This document shows positions 24,780 to 36,168 of a stretch of DNA of 64,000 bases, in pieces. Made by a program: the position numbers and the translations under genes. Source of the DNA: Ceriagrion tenellum (taxonomy: Eukaryota; Arthropoda; Insecta; Odonata; Coenagrionidae); assembly GCA_963169105.1 (NCBI GenBank), contig OY720639.1, positions 124,331,117 to 124,395,116 on the forward strand, read 5' to 3'. The notes beneath the pieces are model-generated. The model was given only the letters and a program-made list of their open reading frames with translations, had not been told where the DNA came from and did no database searches. The number at the start of each line of letters is the position of its first letter. The stretch's first letter is position 1.

Positions 24780-25600
24780 CGAAGACGTTTCCTCCATTCT
24801 TCGGGATATTGCTTTCCTCTCCTCCACTATCCACAAGAGTGCGGGGAGGTTCGCCCAGGGTGTGGGATGCGCAGCAGTTCGGAAGACGGCGGTGTAGGTT
24901 AGCGGAGGGTCGTGGGGAGTTTGAGGCGGGAGGTGACAAGAGCGGGGAGCCGTGTGCGGTTTCTGGAGAAGGCGGTGTCGGAGTTTTGCGGATGGTGTCG
25001 GTTAAGGTTCCCCCTCGCTTCCAGGCGAGTTGTTTGGGGGAGGTTGTGAGACGATAGGTGGAGATAGAGAGAGGTCTTGTGCCTCGGAGCAGCTTCACTG
25101 GAAGAGAAGTTCTGTCACGAAAGTAGGCTATGCCTGGCTTGTTTGGTCCTCTTTTTATCCGCGGCGTCGCTTAAAGGAGTGGCATTGGTGTGTGGGGTTC
25201 TCTGGTCCCGTGACTTCGGTAACGGCGCAATGGAATAGAAGGTGGGTTCGATCATGCGGGATGCGGGGCGGTGTAAAAGGAGTTTTCTGCGAGCAAATAA
25301 TCCGTCTCCTCTCCGCCGAAATACGCCTCCTCGCGTGATCGGTTCCTCTCAGAGTCATCACCGCCGAGGTGACGGTTGGTGTGCCCGGTGGTAAGAGGTC
25401 TTGGTTGCCCCGGTCGTGCTGCAGGCGAAGATATTGAGCCGCGGTGATTCCCCTCCTTTACTTTCGTCTTGGGTTTTGGGATTCGTAGGACTACCAAGGG
25501 TGCATAATGTCTCGTATGTGCTATTGAAGTCGGGAGAAACTGGCTCCGCATCGACAAAGAAATTGGCCTCTACTGGCTGGGCATGCGCAACGCAAAAAAC
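24780..25600. promoter_or_regulatory. CpG-rich, GC-rich island; candidate promoter or untranslated first exon
   Basis: About 800 bp are strikingly richer in G, C and CpG than the surroundings, without the extreme purine/pyrimidine asymmetry of the other islands. Many CpGs occur (GCGGCGTCGC near 25,161; CGCCGAGGTGACGG near 25,362). Frames are open on both strands, including a minus frame 25,358-25,624 starting RQKIVWVVFCVAHAQPVEA that resembles a secretion signal but has no ATG. I infer a promoter or first exon only from composition; no TATA/Inr pair was found. Confidence 0.3.
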
Positions 25601-25619
25601 TACCCAAACAATTTTCTGT

Positions 25620-26600
25620 CTCAAGTACTAGGGATTGCTTCCATATTTTGCTTCCGCAGTCTACCACTTTCATTTCAATCAGGATATAAATATTTATGGG
25701 TGAGCCTCATTTTAGTGACTATGAAATTTATGTATATATTTGGATTTTCCTTTCAAACCAAGATATCCGAATAGGCATGAATGGAGAGCAGTTGCAATGG
25801 ATAGCACAGGGTGGCTGTTGCAGCGAATTTTTTCATTTCAGTAATTATATTATATTCTTTCTATCAGTACACTTTTTTATGTATGAAGACTGCTTATTAT
25901 GTCAGATGGAACAAGTTGGGAATTTACAATTTACCTGTTATTTATGACGAAAAGCATGGCAAATTTCATGGAAAATGAAACAAGGTCAAGTTTGTATCTC
26001 AGAGAAGAATGCGGGAAAGGTAAACTGGTAGAATAAGCTACTTAATACGTAGCTAAGAATCACTGGCTTTAAATCTTGAAATTATTATAAGTAATTGTAG
26101 TACCTCATCAAAATCCACAAGACATGCTGCCTTTCATTACACCTTGTTTCGTATCTGACTTATTAACTCACATTCATATTACGTACAATTATTTAAAACC
26201 ATTCAATATTTATTGTCTTACAATAATCTCACGATATTTTGGACGTTATTGGAAAGCCGCCACATTCAGTACCGTAAAATCGTTACGCTTAGGTGACGCA
26301 AACTACAAAGGTTGTCTGCGAGACGCTTGGCCGGTGTTACTTTTTCCGTGGAAGTTAGTTTTGACTTTAATGTCTTGAATTATTTTCGCTCCCTTTCTGA
26401 AACAACATTTATCTCCATAATCTTTGGCTGACGACTACAATTACTGCCTGTATTTTATTCAGGGAAAACTTTGTTACAGGCAGCAGAAGAATTTATTTCG
26501 TCATTTTCAAGTTACTTTTCATAATCAGAGGGTAAGAAGGGCAGTTTTCATCGACCTCGAGAAACTTGGGTGAAATAAGAAGCTAACAGTTGCGGAAATT
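25620..26600. other. AT-rich non-coding stretch, nothing recognised
   Basis: No supported feature. Frames at 25,583-25,947 and 26,124-26,378 are F/I/Y-rich with no motif. Confidence 0.4.
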
Positions 26601-26619
26601 TCGTGAAAACTTTCCCCTT

Positions 26620-26895
26620 ATTTTGTTTTATAATCTTCACTCGCTCGTTCCTGTCGCCACCCCAAAGTATTCTCTCTGTTTTCTTTTCCGTCCAAGCTGA
26701 CTCTTGGCCTTGTTTCTATCCTCTCCCTACCCTTCCCCGTCTCCCGTGACCGAAATTCCCGCGAGAGCCAATTTCTTTGTTTCCCTTCTAAAGTTCTTTC
26801 CTTCTCGTCAAGTTCTCTGCTTTCCACCTCTCTGCCTTTGGTATCCCTAGCTCTGGCGATATCCTGACCTTCCTCCGATAGAGCCGGCATAATTT
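26620..26895. other. pyrimidine-rich, CpG-containing island
   Basis: C/T-rich plus strand. The antisense 90-codon frame (26,618-26,890) reads R/E/K-rich repeats from the composition and is not called a gene. Confidence 0.4.
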
Positions 26896-27609
26896 ATCTA
26901 CGTATTTCTCTTCGGGGTTTATTTACGAAACTGTAGGGAACAGGTTAAAAGAAAATTTTGCCTTCAAGAAAGCGTTTTAGTAAGATTATTTGAGGAAAAG
27001 CGGTTAATATTCTTGTTACCTATTCTATCAATAATTCTTATTTCCGTCTATTTCTTTCCACTTCTGCAATCATAAGTTTGTCATATTGGAAATGTTATAT
27101 TGCTTCTTTCTTTTGCATGTGTCTCGCTTCACTGTGATGTGCCTCATAGTCAATTCAATTAGCCATTGTTCCCAGCGTTCAGTAATTTTCCTTTGGCTTA
27201 ATTTCAACTCTCCCCACTTTATATCCTTTACTGCCACAAATACTCAATGTCATTCTCTTTGATAAAAAAATGTTTCCCCACATAAGTTTGAGGTTTAATG
27301 TTCCCCCTGAGATGCTGACTATCATTTGAAAAATATTGAAAATGCACGCCTATCATACCTATTCTACTGTGTATGAAAACGATAATGAACATTTATGATT
27401 CTCAATGGCATGATGATCGAGATTAATACAATTGACTAGTTGCTACGCCGACTCGCTTTTATAAAAAAGTGTAGGGTTTCTCCAGTTGACATACCACGAC
27501 TTACGTCTGCTCCAAGTCACGACATTTAATCTGTTTTATTCCTTTATTGATTGAGACCATGGAAATAGTTCATTAAAATATTCATTTCACCTCCAGTCTG
27601 ATCTATATA

Positions 27610-28912
27610 TGTATAAGCGAGTTCTATACAGCCGTCGGCCGACTCTTCATCCTCTTCTCCAAGCCCCCTTGTCTCTCCAGTCTTTATTCTCTAATTGTCT
27701 CCTTTTCATATCTTGGGTGACTTGCTTTGTCCAGTCTTCTGGTGGTCGTCCTCTCTTCCTCCCCCCGAGTGGTTGCCAATTTAATATCTTTTTTGGCCAA
27801 CGCTTCTTCTCCATTCTTTTTACGTGTCCATACCATTTTAGCCGTCTTTTCTCTATTTCCTGTATGATGTTTTCTTCTACTTGCATAATTTTTCTTATAT
27901 TTTTATTGATAATATTTTTTGTAGTTTTGATTTTCTGCTTCTTCTTCTTAGAAAATCCATTTCTACGTCCTCCAGTCTCTGCCTATCCCTTTTGGTCATT
28001 TCCCATGTCTCTGCTTCGTAAAGGAGTATACTCTGAATAATTGTTTTATATATTTGCAATTTTGTTTTCCTACTTATGTCTTTTGACCATAATATGCTAT
28101 TCATTTTATTTATTGCGAGTTTTGACAGATGTATTCTATTTGTTATCTCTTTTTTACTGGTTCCTTCTTTACCAATTCTTTACCAAACCTTTACCACCTA
28201 AGTATTTATACTCACTACAGACTTCGATGGCATTTCCTTCTATTTTCAGATTCCTTGCCTTCTCATTTATTACCATATATTTTGTTTTGTGGAAATTTAC
28301 TTTCAGGCCCGCCTTATTGTATGTTTCTATCAAAATCCTCATCATATATTCCGCATCGTACTTATCTCCTGCAATTACTATTTGATCGTCAGCAAAAAGT
28401 AATGTATATAGTGAGTCTCCGTCTATTTTTATTCCCATTTCAGCACATTTGTTCTTCCAATCCTTCAGAGCTTCGTTAATATAAATTTTAAAAAGAGTGG
28501 GTGATAGGCAACACCCTTGTCTTAGTCCTTTATTGGGTTTAATTGACGGAGATAATTGACTTCCTATTTTTACTTTTGTTTCTAGGTTTTTATAAAGATT
28601 TTTTATTGCTATAATGTATTTTCCGTTTATATTACTTTCATCTAGAATGTGGTAAAGATTTTTGATAGGAACTGTGTCGTAGGCCTTTTCTAAATCTATG
28701 AATACCAGATGCGTTTCCCCGTTTCTTATTCTTATTTTTTCTGTTAGTTGTTTTAATGTAAATATGTTATCTACACGGGATCGTACCGCTGTGAATCCAC
28801 TTTGCTCTTCCCCGATAGTTATTTCATGCTCTAACCTCTCTGTAATAATTCGTCCAAACAGTCTTCCATAAGTGGCCGTCACACTAATGCCCCTATAATT
28901 TTTACATTCCTT
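27610..28912 (-). mobile_element. 5'-truncated LINE with reverse transcriptase
   Basis: The minus strand enters the element near 28,912 with CKNYRGIS (reverse transcriptase block 2), runs through the open frame 28,882-28,169, then continues after frameshifts in 28,104-27,895 (SILLYEAETWEMTKRDRQRL) and 27,886-27,647 (RRLKWYGHVKRM, GRKRGRPPEDW). This is the order of a non-LTR reverse transcriptase and its C-terminal region in RTE-like and related elements. The 5' part, including any endonuclease, is absent, as expected of incomplete target-primed insertion. The end near 27,610 is approximate and I could not see a target-site duplication. Confidence 0.85.
28169..28882 (-). CDS. reverse transcriptase core of the truncated LINE (non-functional fragment)
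   Basis: This 237-codon frame carries the palm and fingers of a non-LTR reverse transcriptase. SGFTAVRSRVDNIFTLKQL is the usual GFRxGRST-type block, and FIDLEKAYD at residues 61-69 holds the first catalytic aspartate. RQGCCLSP is at about 121-128. LLFADDQIV at about 161-169 holds the catalytic DD in an FADD box, a known variant of YADD. The YKYLG block closes the frame before a frameshift near 28,180. It makes cDNA in an intact element; this copy lacks the N-terminal domains and the initiating Met is not meaningful. Confidence 0.85.
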   Translation of the reverse strand: MTATYGRLFGRIITERLEHEITIGEEQSGFTAVRSRVDNIFTLKQLTEKIRIRNGETHLVFIDLEKAYDTVPIKNLYHILDESNINGKYIIAIKNLYKNLETKVKIGSQLSPSIKPNKGLRQGCCLSPTLFKIYINEALKDWKNKCAEMGIKIDGDSLYTLLFADDQIVIAGDKYDAEYMMRILIETYNKAGLKVNFHKTKYMVINEKARNLKIEGNAIEVCSEYKYLGGKGLVKNW

Positions 28913-28919
28913 TTTTTAT

Positions 28920-30530
28920 CTAACTAAATAAAACTATACTAGTAAGATTTCAAACTAAGAAATCAGCCTTCCAATCCCTCCTAGAACACCATCCTTAAAC
29001 TTTTTCACTTCGCTTTTTAACCTTCTATTTTATTAATACTCTCAGAAAAACAAACAAGTCTTAGCCTCCTTTCAACTCCTTTTTTAAAAATAGGTGCATA
29101 TATAGAGATGGATAGAGAACGTTATAAAAGGATAGGGAATGTTGAAGATGGTAGTAACTGGAGACAAGAATGGGGAAGAGAGAGAAATGGGATTGGAGTT
29201 CTGGATGAAACAATAAGAGGCAGAAAATAATTGGAAGTTAAAACGGATATAATGACGGGTTATCCATGGGAGGAAAAACGGAATGGAAAAAGGGATGTCG
29301 AAATTGGGACGTTATGATAAGAACTGTTCCAAAATCTACCAGTCCAATGGTAGAATACTCGAATGAAAAAGGTTCATATTTTACTTCACTCAATCGTGAC
29401 TTCCGTGATCTTGCATTTTCCCTTATGCCATACATTTGCTATTGTGTAACTGTGACGTTAGTCGGATTCCATCCACTTTTTATCCACAATGGTGCTCATC
29501 ATTTTTCTCAACATGGTCTATGCGAGATGTGGGATACGCTCGTAACCGAAATATCAAATTCTCAACCTTTTGTAACCCTATAACTCTTCTCCCGAATATT
29601 TCTAGGTCATAGAGATAAATCTTTTTGCCTGAAGGGTGGCCAGTATTTGATCGTTCATCTATGGAAAATTCATGATACATGAACGAGGAAAATGCGCACA
29701 CTTAATTGCCTACGAACGGCTTAGTTAAGGTTGTGACTTCATGGGTTACGTCCGTACACACCGGACTCATAGTAAATTGAAGCCGCCAAAGGCACTCCTG
29801 CCTTCAAATTCATTTAGCCTGCCTTTCCTGGTGATTAGAACGTCCCAGCTCTTTGGATACGGCAAGAAGCGGCTCTTTTCTCTGAATCTGTGTATACGTG
29901 ATTCCTTGAATCCTTGACGGTTATTCCTTGATTCCCTGATTTCCTTGAATATTGATTGCGCATAGTACACGGTGAATCCTCCATATTAATATCAATCAGG
30001 GGTAAACAAGTGGATTGAGATAGCAATTTCGAGGTTTTACAGAAACGAATCAGGACAAATAGCATAATTCCAAGTCATCAAATTTTGGTCTTTGGTCGAA
30101 TTGAAGTTTTGGGATCAGCATAGCAAGAAGAATGAATTTCCAAGAAATATGAGATGTGATGCGCATTACCTGAAAGGGTTCTCATAATTGGGAAATAAAT
30201 GTACATTTTTTTCTCTGGTGATCTACTGAGCTCCGTTAAAGATTAGTACACTATTCCATTCCCTCATTTATATCATCCTCAACCATTCTCAACGCCCTGA
30301 ATTCATTCATTTTTAATCCTTCTACCATATTTGAGTATTTTTAAGATGGTTAGAGTGCAACATGTGTAGCAGTATGAAGAAATTAAAGTTAATAACAACG
30401 AGACAAGTAAGAATATTAATTCCTCAGAGCAAAATTGGTTGGATCTTAGGATACCTGGGGATTAAAACTGCAGTTAAAAACACGCGGAATGATAAACTAA
30501 AAATTGCCGGATCACGCGTTGCGATTCGAG
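28920..30530. other. non-coding stretch, nothing recognised
   Basis: Just upstream of the LINE there is a minus-strand run near 29,090 reading APIFKKG, reminiscent of the IPIFKKG block of non-LTR reverse transcriptases, but the sequence between does not continue it. No other feature is supported. Confidence 0.35.
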
Positions 30531-30559
30531 TAAATGGGGACAGTTGTTCAGCGATGTGT

Positions 30560-31080
30560 CAAAATTGCCTCCCGAGTGACCTTCTCATTTCCACTTGGAT
30601 TCCCTCTTTCTCCCCTCTTCCCGTCTCTTTTACGTTCTCCACTCTTTCACTCTCGACACCCTGCATTCATACCTTTCTCTTCCTCTGCCATTCGGACGCA
30701 TTCTTCTCATATTCCTTTTCTCTTTTCTCCTCTCCTCCGGCTGAGAATTCCTCATTCCGCAGCTCCCTCCTTTTCATTTCCTCAGTCGGCTGAAAAACTC
30801 CCTCCCCATCTCCTTCACTCGGGCCCCGTCTTTTTCTTTTTTTTTCACCCAAAATACCCAATCCCCTTAAGAGACTTCCTCTCTTTCCAAGTCCTTTCCT
30901 TCTTTTGTCGACGGCGGCGGATTCTTCCGAGTTTTCTTCGACCCTCTCCCTTTCTCTCTCTCTTTACCTTCTCTCTTCACTCTCCCGGCTCGTGTGTGTC
31001 TTTATGCCCAAGTTTCCTTTTTTCTCCTTTTGTCTCTCATTCGCAACATCTTATTACCCCGGTGATGTTTGCATTTAACG
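30560..31080. other. pyrimidine-rich, CpG-containing island
   Basis: One of the strongest islands: C/T-rich over about 500 bp with CpGs (CCCGTCTCTTTTACG; TCGACGGCGGCGG near 30,908). The 194-codon frame 30,534-31,118 is S/P/F/L-rich and judged an artefact. Confidence 0.45.
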
Positions 31081-31089
31081 TAACCCCCA

Positions 31090-32100
31090 TCGAAGAAAGT
31101 CCTTGCCACTTATTTTGAGTTTGTTTGATTAGAACTTTATCTTGGCTTGTGCAGCCGAGACCATATTTGCTCTGGAACAAATTTTTGTTCGCATTGCGAG
31201 TCTTTAAACGACTTACTCAGCTACGAATATTAGCAATAATATTTATTGCCAATCTAGTTCATTCAAGTACATGCTCAATTACCTATATTTCAATTACAAT
31301 TTTGGCAATCGCAAATTCCCGCGTCTTGACGGGGTGGATTCATAACTTGCGAACTTTTAATGAGCTAGCTATACACCGCCACTAACGAGATCAACATGGT
31401 TTTATACCTTGCAGGGGATGTTCTCAAAGCTTTATCGAATATAATTGATTCAAACGCCATTCGTAGGTTTGCAATTACCTTGCAATTACCACCAATTGAG
31501 TACATTTTTCACTGTCTGAAATTGCACTTAAATAATAAAACAACCACAACGTTAAAGCCTTACGGCGGTGTTGGAGTCTACGGTTCTACTTTGCGGGTGT
31601 CAAATTAATGTGCCAAAAATGGCTGGCTTCATTTAATGTTGAAATAAGTATTTCTTATTTGTGCCCAAATTCCTGATCTTTGGAAAATTTAGGGTATTTT
31701 TGATATTCTTCTCAACTCACGTGAGTAAATTACTATCGAATCAATTAATATTAATACATGGAGTTGGTAAAACCTTCTTAACTTCTATCGGAAAATCCTT
31801 CCCGAGTCCCACAACCAGGCCAGGTATCAGATATACCATCACAAATCCGCAACGTTATGATTTCTAAACACCTTTTCCGGTATATTACACGTACATGCAT
31901 TGAAACGAAACCTTGGCACATGAATTATATTTGTACGTAAATTCTAATGATTCCATCCATATGTAGCTATTAGAAATTGTGTGCAAAAATACCAATCGTG
32001 GGCGGTCCTGACACCTTCAATCAGAAATTAATTATCATTTCCTTTCACAAAGCTTTTTATAACTGGAAGGACACTCAAGTAAATACGATTAAATACGTAA
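31090..32100. other. non-coding stretch, nothing recognised
   Basis: No supported feature. The frames at 31,125-31,385 and 31,396-31,608 have no motif. Confidence 0.4.
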
Positions 32101-32116
32101 ATACGAAGAGGGGAAA

Positions 32117-32452
32117 ATGCTGTTTGGTGAAGACGTGGGGAAGAGGTGGAAAGAGTACATTGAGGAATTGTATGACGGACCACCTCTATCAGAGGGTGTA
32201 ATAGGAAAGGAAGAGGAAGTTAACGAAGATGACAAAGGAGACGACATCCTGCTTGAAGAATTCGACAAAGGCCTTAAAGACCTACAGGAGAACAAAGCAA
32301 CGGGTATTGATGAGATTCCTTCAGAACTAATCAAGAATGCTGATGAAAATATGAAAACGATGCTGCTGAAAATGATTAGGTCCATATATAACACAGGAGA
32401 GATACCAACCGACTTCCAGAAATGCATCATGCTATACCGAAGAAGGCGGTAG
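32117..32452 (+). pseudogene. N-terminal reverse transcriptase fragment of the RTE-like LINE
   Basis: 111 codons in frame: RWKEYIEELYDGPP is the linker motif found between endonuclease and reverse transcriptase in RTE-type elements. The LQENKATGIDEIPSELIKN block and NTGEIPTDFQK (the usual W/F-x-S/D-F block 1) follow. A frameshift near 32,430 separates it from the rest of the enzyme; the two frames overlap at 32,422-32,452. Confidence 0.8.
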
Positions 32453-33351
32453 CTACAAAATGCGATCAGTACCGAACCTTAAGCCTAATATCGCATGCGT
32501 CGAAAATCCTCATAAAGATAATCCTGAGGAGAATTGAAGGAAAGGTAGAGGATATGTTGAGTGAAGATCAATTTGGATTCAGAAGAGGATCAGGAACAAG
32601 AGAGGCAATTCTGGCATTGAGGCTTCTTATTGAAAAACAAATGCAGAGAAATAAAACTTCTTATATTGCCTTCATTGACCTGGAAAAGGCATTTGACAAT
32701 GTTATCTGGAAAGAGATGTTCAGAGTGCTGAAGAAAGCAGGCCTAAAATATAAAGACATGCGGGTAATACTCAGCTTATATAAGAACGAAATGGTTGTGA
32801 TAAGGAATTTTCATCAAAAGCAAGAAGCAAAAGTTAGAAAAGGCGTGAGACAAGGATGTGCTCTCTCTCCTCTTATATTCAATGCTTACATCCAGGAAGC
32901 TATAGACCAAGTTCGTGAAACTACTGAGGTGGAGATTAAAATTAATGGACAGAAGATAGATATGCTGCGTTATGCAGATGATATTGCTGTGATCACAGAG
33001 ACCAAAGAAGATCTAGAAAGGATGCTCAACACAATGGGTAGGATTTTCTGTAAACAGTATGGCATGAGAATAAACAAACGCAAAACCAAGGTGATGGTTT
33101 ACAGTAATGAAGAACAATATGAACCCCCAATAATGAGAATTGGAGGAGAGAAGCTAGAAGTAATAGAGGAATTTGCCTACTTGGGAAGCAGAATAACAAG
33201 AGATAGTAGAAGCCAGAAAGAAATTGTAAGGAGAATACATCAGGCCAAAATTGCATTCTATCTTAGAAAGAACCTACTCACCAGCAAGAACATTACTTTG
33301 GAAATAAGGAAACGGATGATGAAAGCATTTGTTTGGAGTGTGGCCCTATAG
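32422..33351 (+). CDS. reverse transcriptase core, RTE-like LINE (all catalytic boxes intact)
   Basis: This 309-codon frame covers reverse transcriptase blocks 2 to 7: CDQYRTLSLISHASKIL at about residues 14-30, FGFRRGSGTREAI at 51-63, FIDLEKAFD at 84-92 with the first catalytic Asp, GVRQGCALSPLIFNAYI at 141-157, and LRYADDIAVI at about 182-191 with the catalytic DD. FAYLGSRIT follows in the thumb-proximal part. In an intact element this enzyme copies the RNA at a nicked chromosomal site. Here it is cut off from its N-terminus by a frameshift and stops at a TAG in place of the Tyr of ALYGSETW. The first ATG is not a biological start. Confidence 0.9.
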   Translation: MHHAIPKKAVATKCDQYRTLSLISHASKILIKIILRRIEGKVEDMLSEDQFGFRRGSGTREAILALRLLIEKQMQRNKTSYIAFIDLEKAFDNVIWKEMFRVLKKAGLKYKDMRVILSLYKNEMVVIRNFHQKQEAKVRKGVRQGCALSPLIFNAYIQEAIDQVRETTEVEIKINGQKIDMLRYADDIAVITETKEDLERMLNTMGRIFCKQYGMRINKRKTKVMVYSNEEQYEPPIMRIGGEKLEVIEEFAYLGSRITRDSRSQKEIVRRIHQAKIAFYLRKNLLTSKNITLEIRKRMMKAFVWSVAL

Positions 33352-33779
33352 GGGAGCGAAACATGGGTAGTAAGAAAACAAGAGAGAATGCGGCTAGAAG
33401 CCCTGGAGATGTAGCTCTACAGAAGGATGTTGAAGCTCAGTTGGAAAGATAAGAGTCACGAATGAAGAGTTACTGAAAAGAGTTCAAGAAACCAGATCCC
33501 TGTGGAGGCGTATCCAAACAAAAAGAGACAAACTCGTAGGGCACATTCTAAGACACGACAACATCGTTAAAACAATAGCAGAAGGAGCTATAGAGGGAAG
33601 GAATCGCCGGGAACGACCAAGGATGTCATTCATGCAGCAGATTGTGAATGATATGGGTTGCACCACATACACAGAAATGAAGAGAAAAGCAGACAGAAGA
33701 GAGGAATGGCGTACTGTTGTAAACCAACCCCAGGGTTGAATACTGAAGAAGAGGAAGAAGAAGAATAGAACTCAATTTA

Positions 33780-35150
33780 GATATTTTGTCTTTGATATCA
33801 TTTATATATTATCCTCTGTACACTACAGTGACCATCATTAAATTTATTTTTTTTCAGCTCGTGGAAGAGCAGCTACTTAAATGAGTAAATTTTTTTGTAG
33901 ACGGTAGATGATTAACTGAATCACAATTTCTTTGAGGCGGAGGTAGCACGAGTTTCAGTTGGAACAGACGTTGTCTAAGACATTTGATTGAAAGAATGAG
34001 AGGTACACCCCCGATTATAAGGATAAAATCCGAGGCTTAGAGTTATGCTGGAGTGGATGGTTTTCGGGGTCAGAGCGAAGAAACGAGGAATCGACGCCCA
34101 ATTCTTATCTCGCAAAAGGTCCTTCAATATCACTTTCTCCATTGCCTCATGCGTAACTTTACAAGTTCCTATACCTTACTACATTTTCTCTGGTTGATTC
34201 GAAGACGGGTCCCTAAAAACTTCCTGTGGTATTATTCTGCTTTCTGATGGTTCTCAGAATCCTTTGCTCACACCGTTGACGCCAAAATTAATGGCTTGAA
34301 ACACCCGCGGGTGAAATATATATTTAATGCGACCTCGACGCAACTTACCACAGGAAAAATTGGCAGCTCATCACCACATGCATGCAAAATTTATTTACTG
34401 TATTTAGACCATAATGGGGACCATCTACTGTATTGTCTAATGAATCTAATCGATTTTTCTTCCGTTTGATGGTTAGGCAGCAATGTTGCATCATGCGCTG
34501 AATAGGTCTCCACAATATCGGCGCTGCAAAGAGATTAACCTTTAGAAAACAGCAGGTTTTTTGTCAGGCAATCTTATCGTATTTTTATTGTAAATGTGCG
34601 TACTGATCGAGTGATAAATGGAGTAAATAATGAAGTGGTGACTTAAGTATGAATTAGATCACAACATAACTCCTGTAAAACACTTATTGTAATTTGACGG
34701 AAATTACAAAAAGCGCTAACTTTTATTTTAAATCAAGAATTGTTATATCATAATTCAATTCTATTTATTATTCATAGTATCACTTGCACAAAACCTACTT
34801 TACAGTGAGTATTACCTGTAAGAATTCCAGACTTGGGAAAGTAGGTCAGATATCCAATCAACGCCTCATTTTTGGCCTCATCATTTTTGTGGCCAAAATG
34901 TGAATAATAAGTTATGTAGTTGTCATTTTAGGCCAAAATCCTGCTTACCTGCTTCTCACGTGTTTCTGTGACATTCTTTATTTCCACATAATCGTCCTGG
35001 CAAGAGTTGCATCTAATTGAGTTGAACACCAGCCTTCCTGCATTCCGAGTTTTCCAAATAAAGGAGTAGAATGATGACACCGTCATCTCGTAACAATTAC
35101 GATTCGGAAGCGTAAAATTTGGAGAGGAAGACGAGCGTTGAGGAGGATTA
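33780..35150. other. AT-rich non-coding stretch, nothing recognised
   Basis: No supported gene or repeat between the LINE tail and the next GC-rich island. Confidence 0.4.
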
Positions 35151-35164
35151 TGGCGGCTGAGCCT

Positions 35165-35600
35165 CGCCGTTGTTCGCGCTGAGCTCAATGGATGAAGGTC
35201 ACCGACCCTTTTCCTTTAACCGGATCGTTACAAATGATTTCATTCACGGCTCACTGAAGATTTCCCCTCTTTTCATGGATTTCCCTCACCGCAATCTCCC
35301 ATTCTCATTGTCTTGCCTCTCTCTTTCTCTCTCTCGCTCGCGACGCCACGTGCTATGTACACCCTCTTTTCAACCCTTATCTCTCCGTTGTTTCGCGACC
35401 GTGGAGTGTGATGATTCGGCAACCCTCCGGAGCCCGCCAGTAGGGGGGTGGTTGGATGGGATCCACGTGAGGGCGCCCATTGTCGACCGCGCTTGACGGG
35501 GTCTTGTACGCTCGTCGAAACCTCCATGATATCGTGGCATTTTGAGTCGCTAATCCCGTAACACCTTAGCGGAACAATCGGCAGTCGCACGCTCCAATTT
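35165..35600. other. GC-rich island with CpGs
   Basis: Mixed pyrimidine-rich and CpG-bearing sequence (TCTCTCTCGCTCGCGACGCC near 35,327). Frames are open on both strands (plus 35,170-35,496, minus 35,273-35,590). No promoter elements or splice signals decide its role. Confidence 0.35.
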
Positions 35601-35924
35601 ATTCCACCAGGCCTTTGTTCTCTTATGATCCTTTTTTTAATTTTAATTCATTCATTGGGTGTTCTAACTAGTGATTGGTTTGTTTTTGGACAGTCGTTAT
35701 CCTAATGTCCCTCGTGCAGGGATGTGATCAAACTTTCTCTCCTATAGATGCCTCACAATCAGTTGTATTTTGAACTTCTATTGCTTGGTGCCTCTATTTC
35801 ATTATTGGTCGTTCAATCCTAAGATTAGTTGTCTGCAGCTCTCCACCCTTCCCCTTCTAACGCTAGTTTCCTTACCTCGTGGTGTCTCTCCCAATGTACT
35901 TTCCTCTTTATTTGGTCCATGAAC

Positions 35925-36168
35925 TTATTCCTGGATACGTTCCATAGTTTAAGGCTCAACTATGTGGAAGTTGAATTTCACAAATGAAAAAGGAACTTGG
36001 TTTTCTTCCACAGATTTATTTTCTTGGTACAACATGTTTCGACACAGCGGTGTCGTCCTCAGGTACAAGCTCCAGATGATGACACTGCTGTGTCGAAACA
36101 TGTTGTACCAAGAAAATAAATCTGTGGAAGAAAACCAAGTTACTTTTTCATTTGTGTTATGCCTGGAT
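35925..36168. mobile_element. Penelope-like foldback element inserted in a LINE, 12-bp target-site duplication
   Basis: TTATTCCTGGAT (35,925-35,936) and TTATGCCTGGAT (36,157-36,168) flank a 220-bp insert. It consists of a 42-nt extension (35,937-35,978) followed by a 178-bp inverted repeat (35,979-36,156) with arms of about 75 nt that start CACAAATGAAAAAG. The insert interrupts the reading frame of the minus-strand LINE and is therefore younger. Inverted terminal repeats with a one-sided extension and short variable duplications are known features of Penelope-like elements. No coding capacity remains. The assignment rests on architecture and on the hammerhead-like core, not on an enzyme. Confidence 0.6.
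36027..36066 (-). ncRNA. hammerhead ribozyme-like core (36 kb foldback)
   Basis: Read on the minus strand: GUAC (stem I), CUGAGGA (core box, fits CUGANGA), one extra C, stem II GACAC/GUGUC with loop CGCU, GAAA, a two-pair stem III (AC ... GU), U as the cleavage-site base, then GUAC closing stem I. All invariant core bases are present. The unpaired C before stem II is a departure from the textbook fold but also occurs (as U) at the 44 kb copy. The matching position in the opposite arm reads CAGAUGA and so has lost the core. Activity is not shown. Confidence 0.5.

Larger units (their letters stand above)
32105..33766 (+). mobile_element. 5'-truncated RTE-like LINE, best-preserved copy
   Basis: The element begins inside the linker before the reverse transcriptase (RWKEYIEELY at about 32,145, then NKATGIDEIPSELIKN, block 1) and continues through the reverse transcriptase and the C-terminal region (LVGHILRHDN, then GRNRRERPRMSF at about 33,594-33,630), ending with EEWRTVVNQPQG and a stop at 33,737. 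It closes with a GAA/GAG-rich tail at 33,743-33,766, like the simple-sequence tails of RTE elements. Lesions are few: a frameshift near 32,430, a TAG replacing the Tyr of ALYGSETW at 33,349, a TAG replacing Trp near 33,412, and a frameshift near 33,450. This is the least decayed LINE in the window. Confidence 0.9.

Noticed and set aside
25358..25624. Minus frame with signal-peptide-like start
   Set aside because: The apparent start is TTG, not ATG, in a eukaryotic sequence; no matching splice pair.
27647..28479. Plus-strand frames of 79-143 codons across this interval
   Set aside because: They are antisense shadows of the minus-strand LINE reverse transcriptase.
30534..31118. 194-codon open frame
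   Set aside because: Pyrimidine-rich island; low-complexity S/P/F/L translation.
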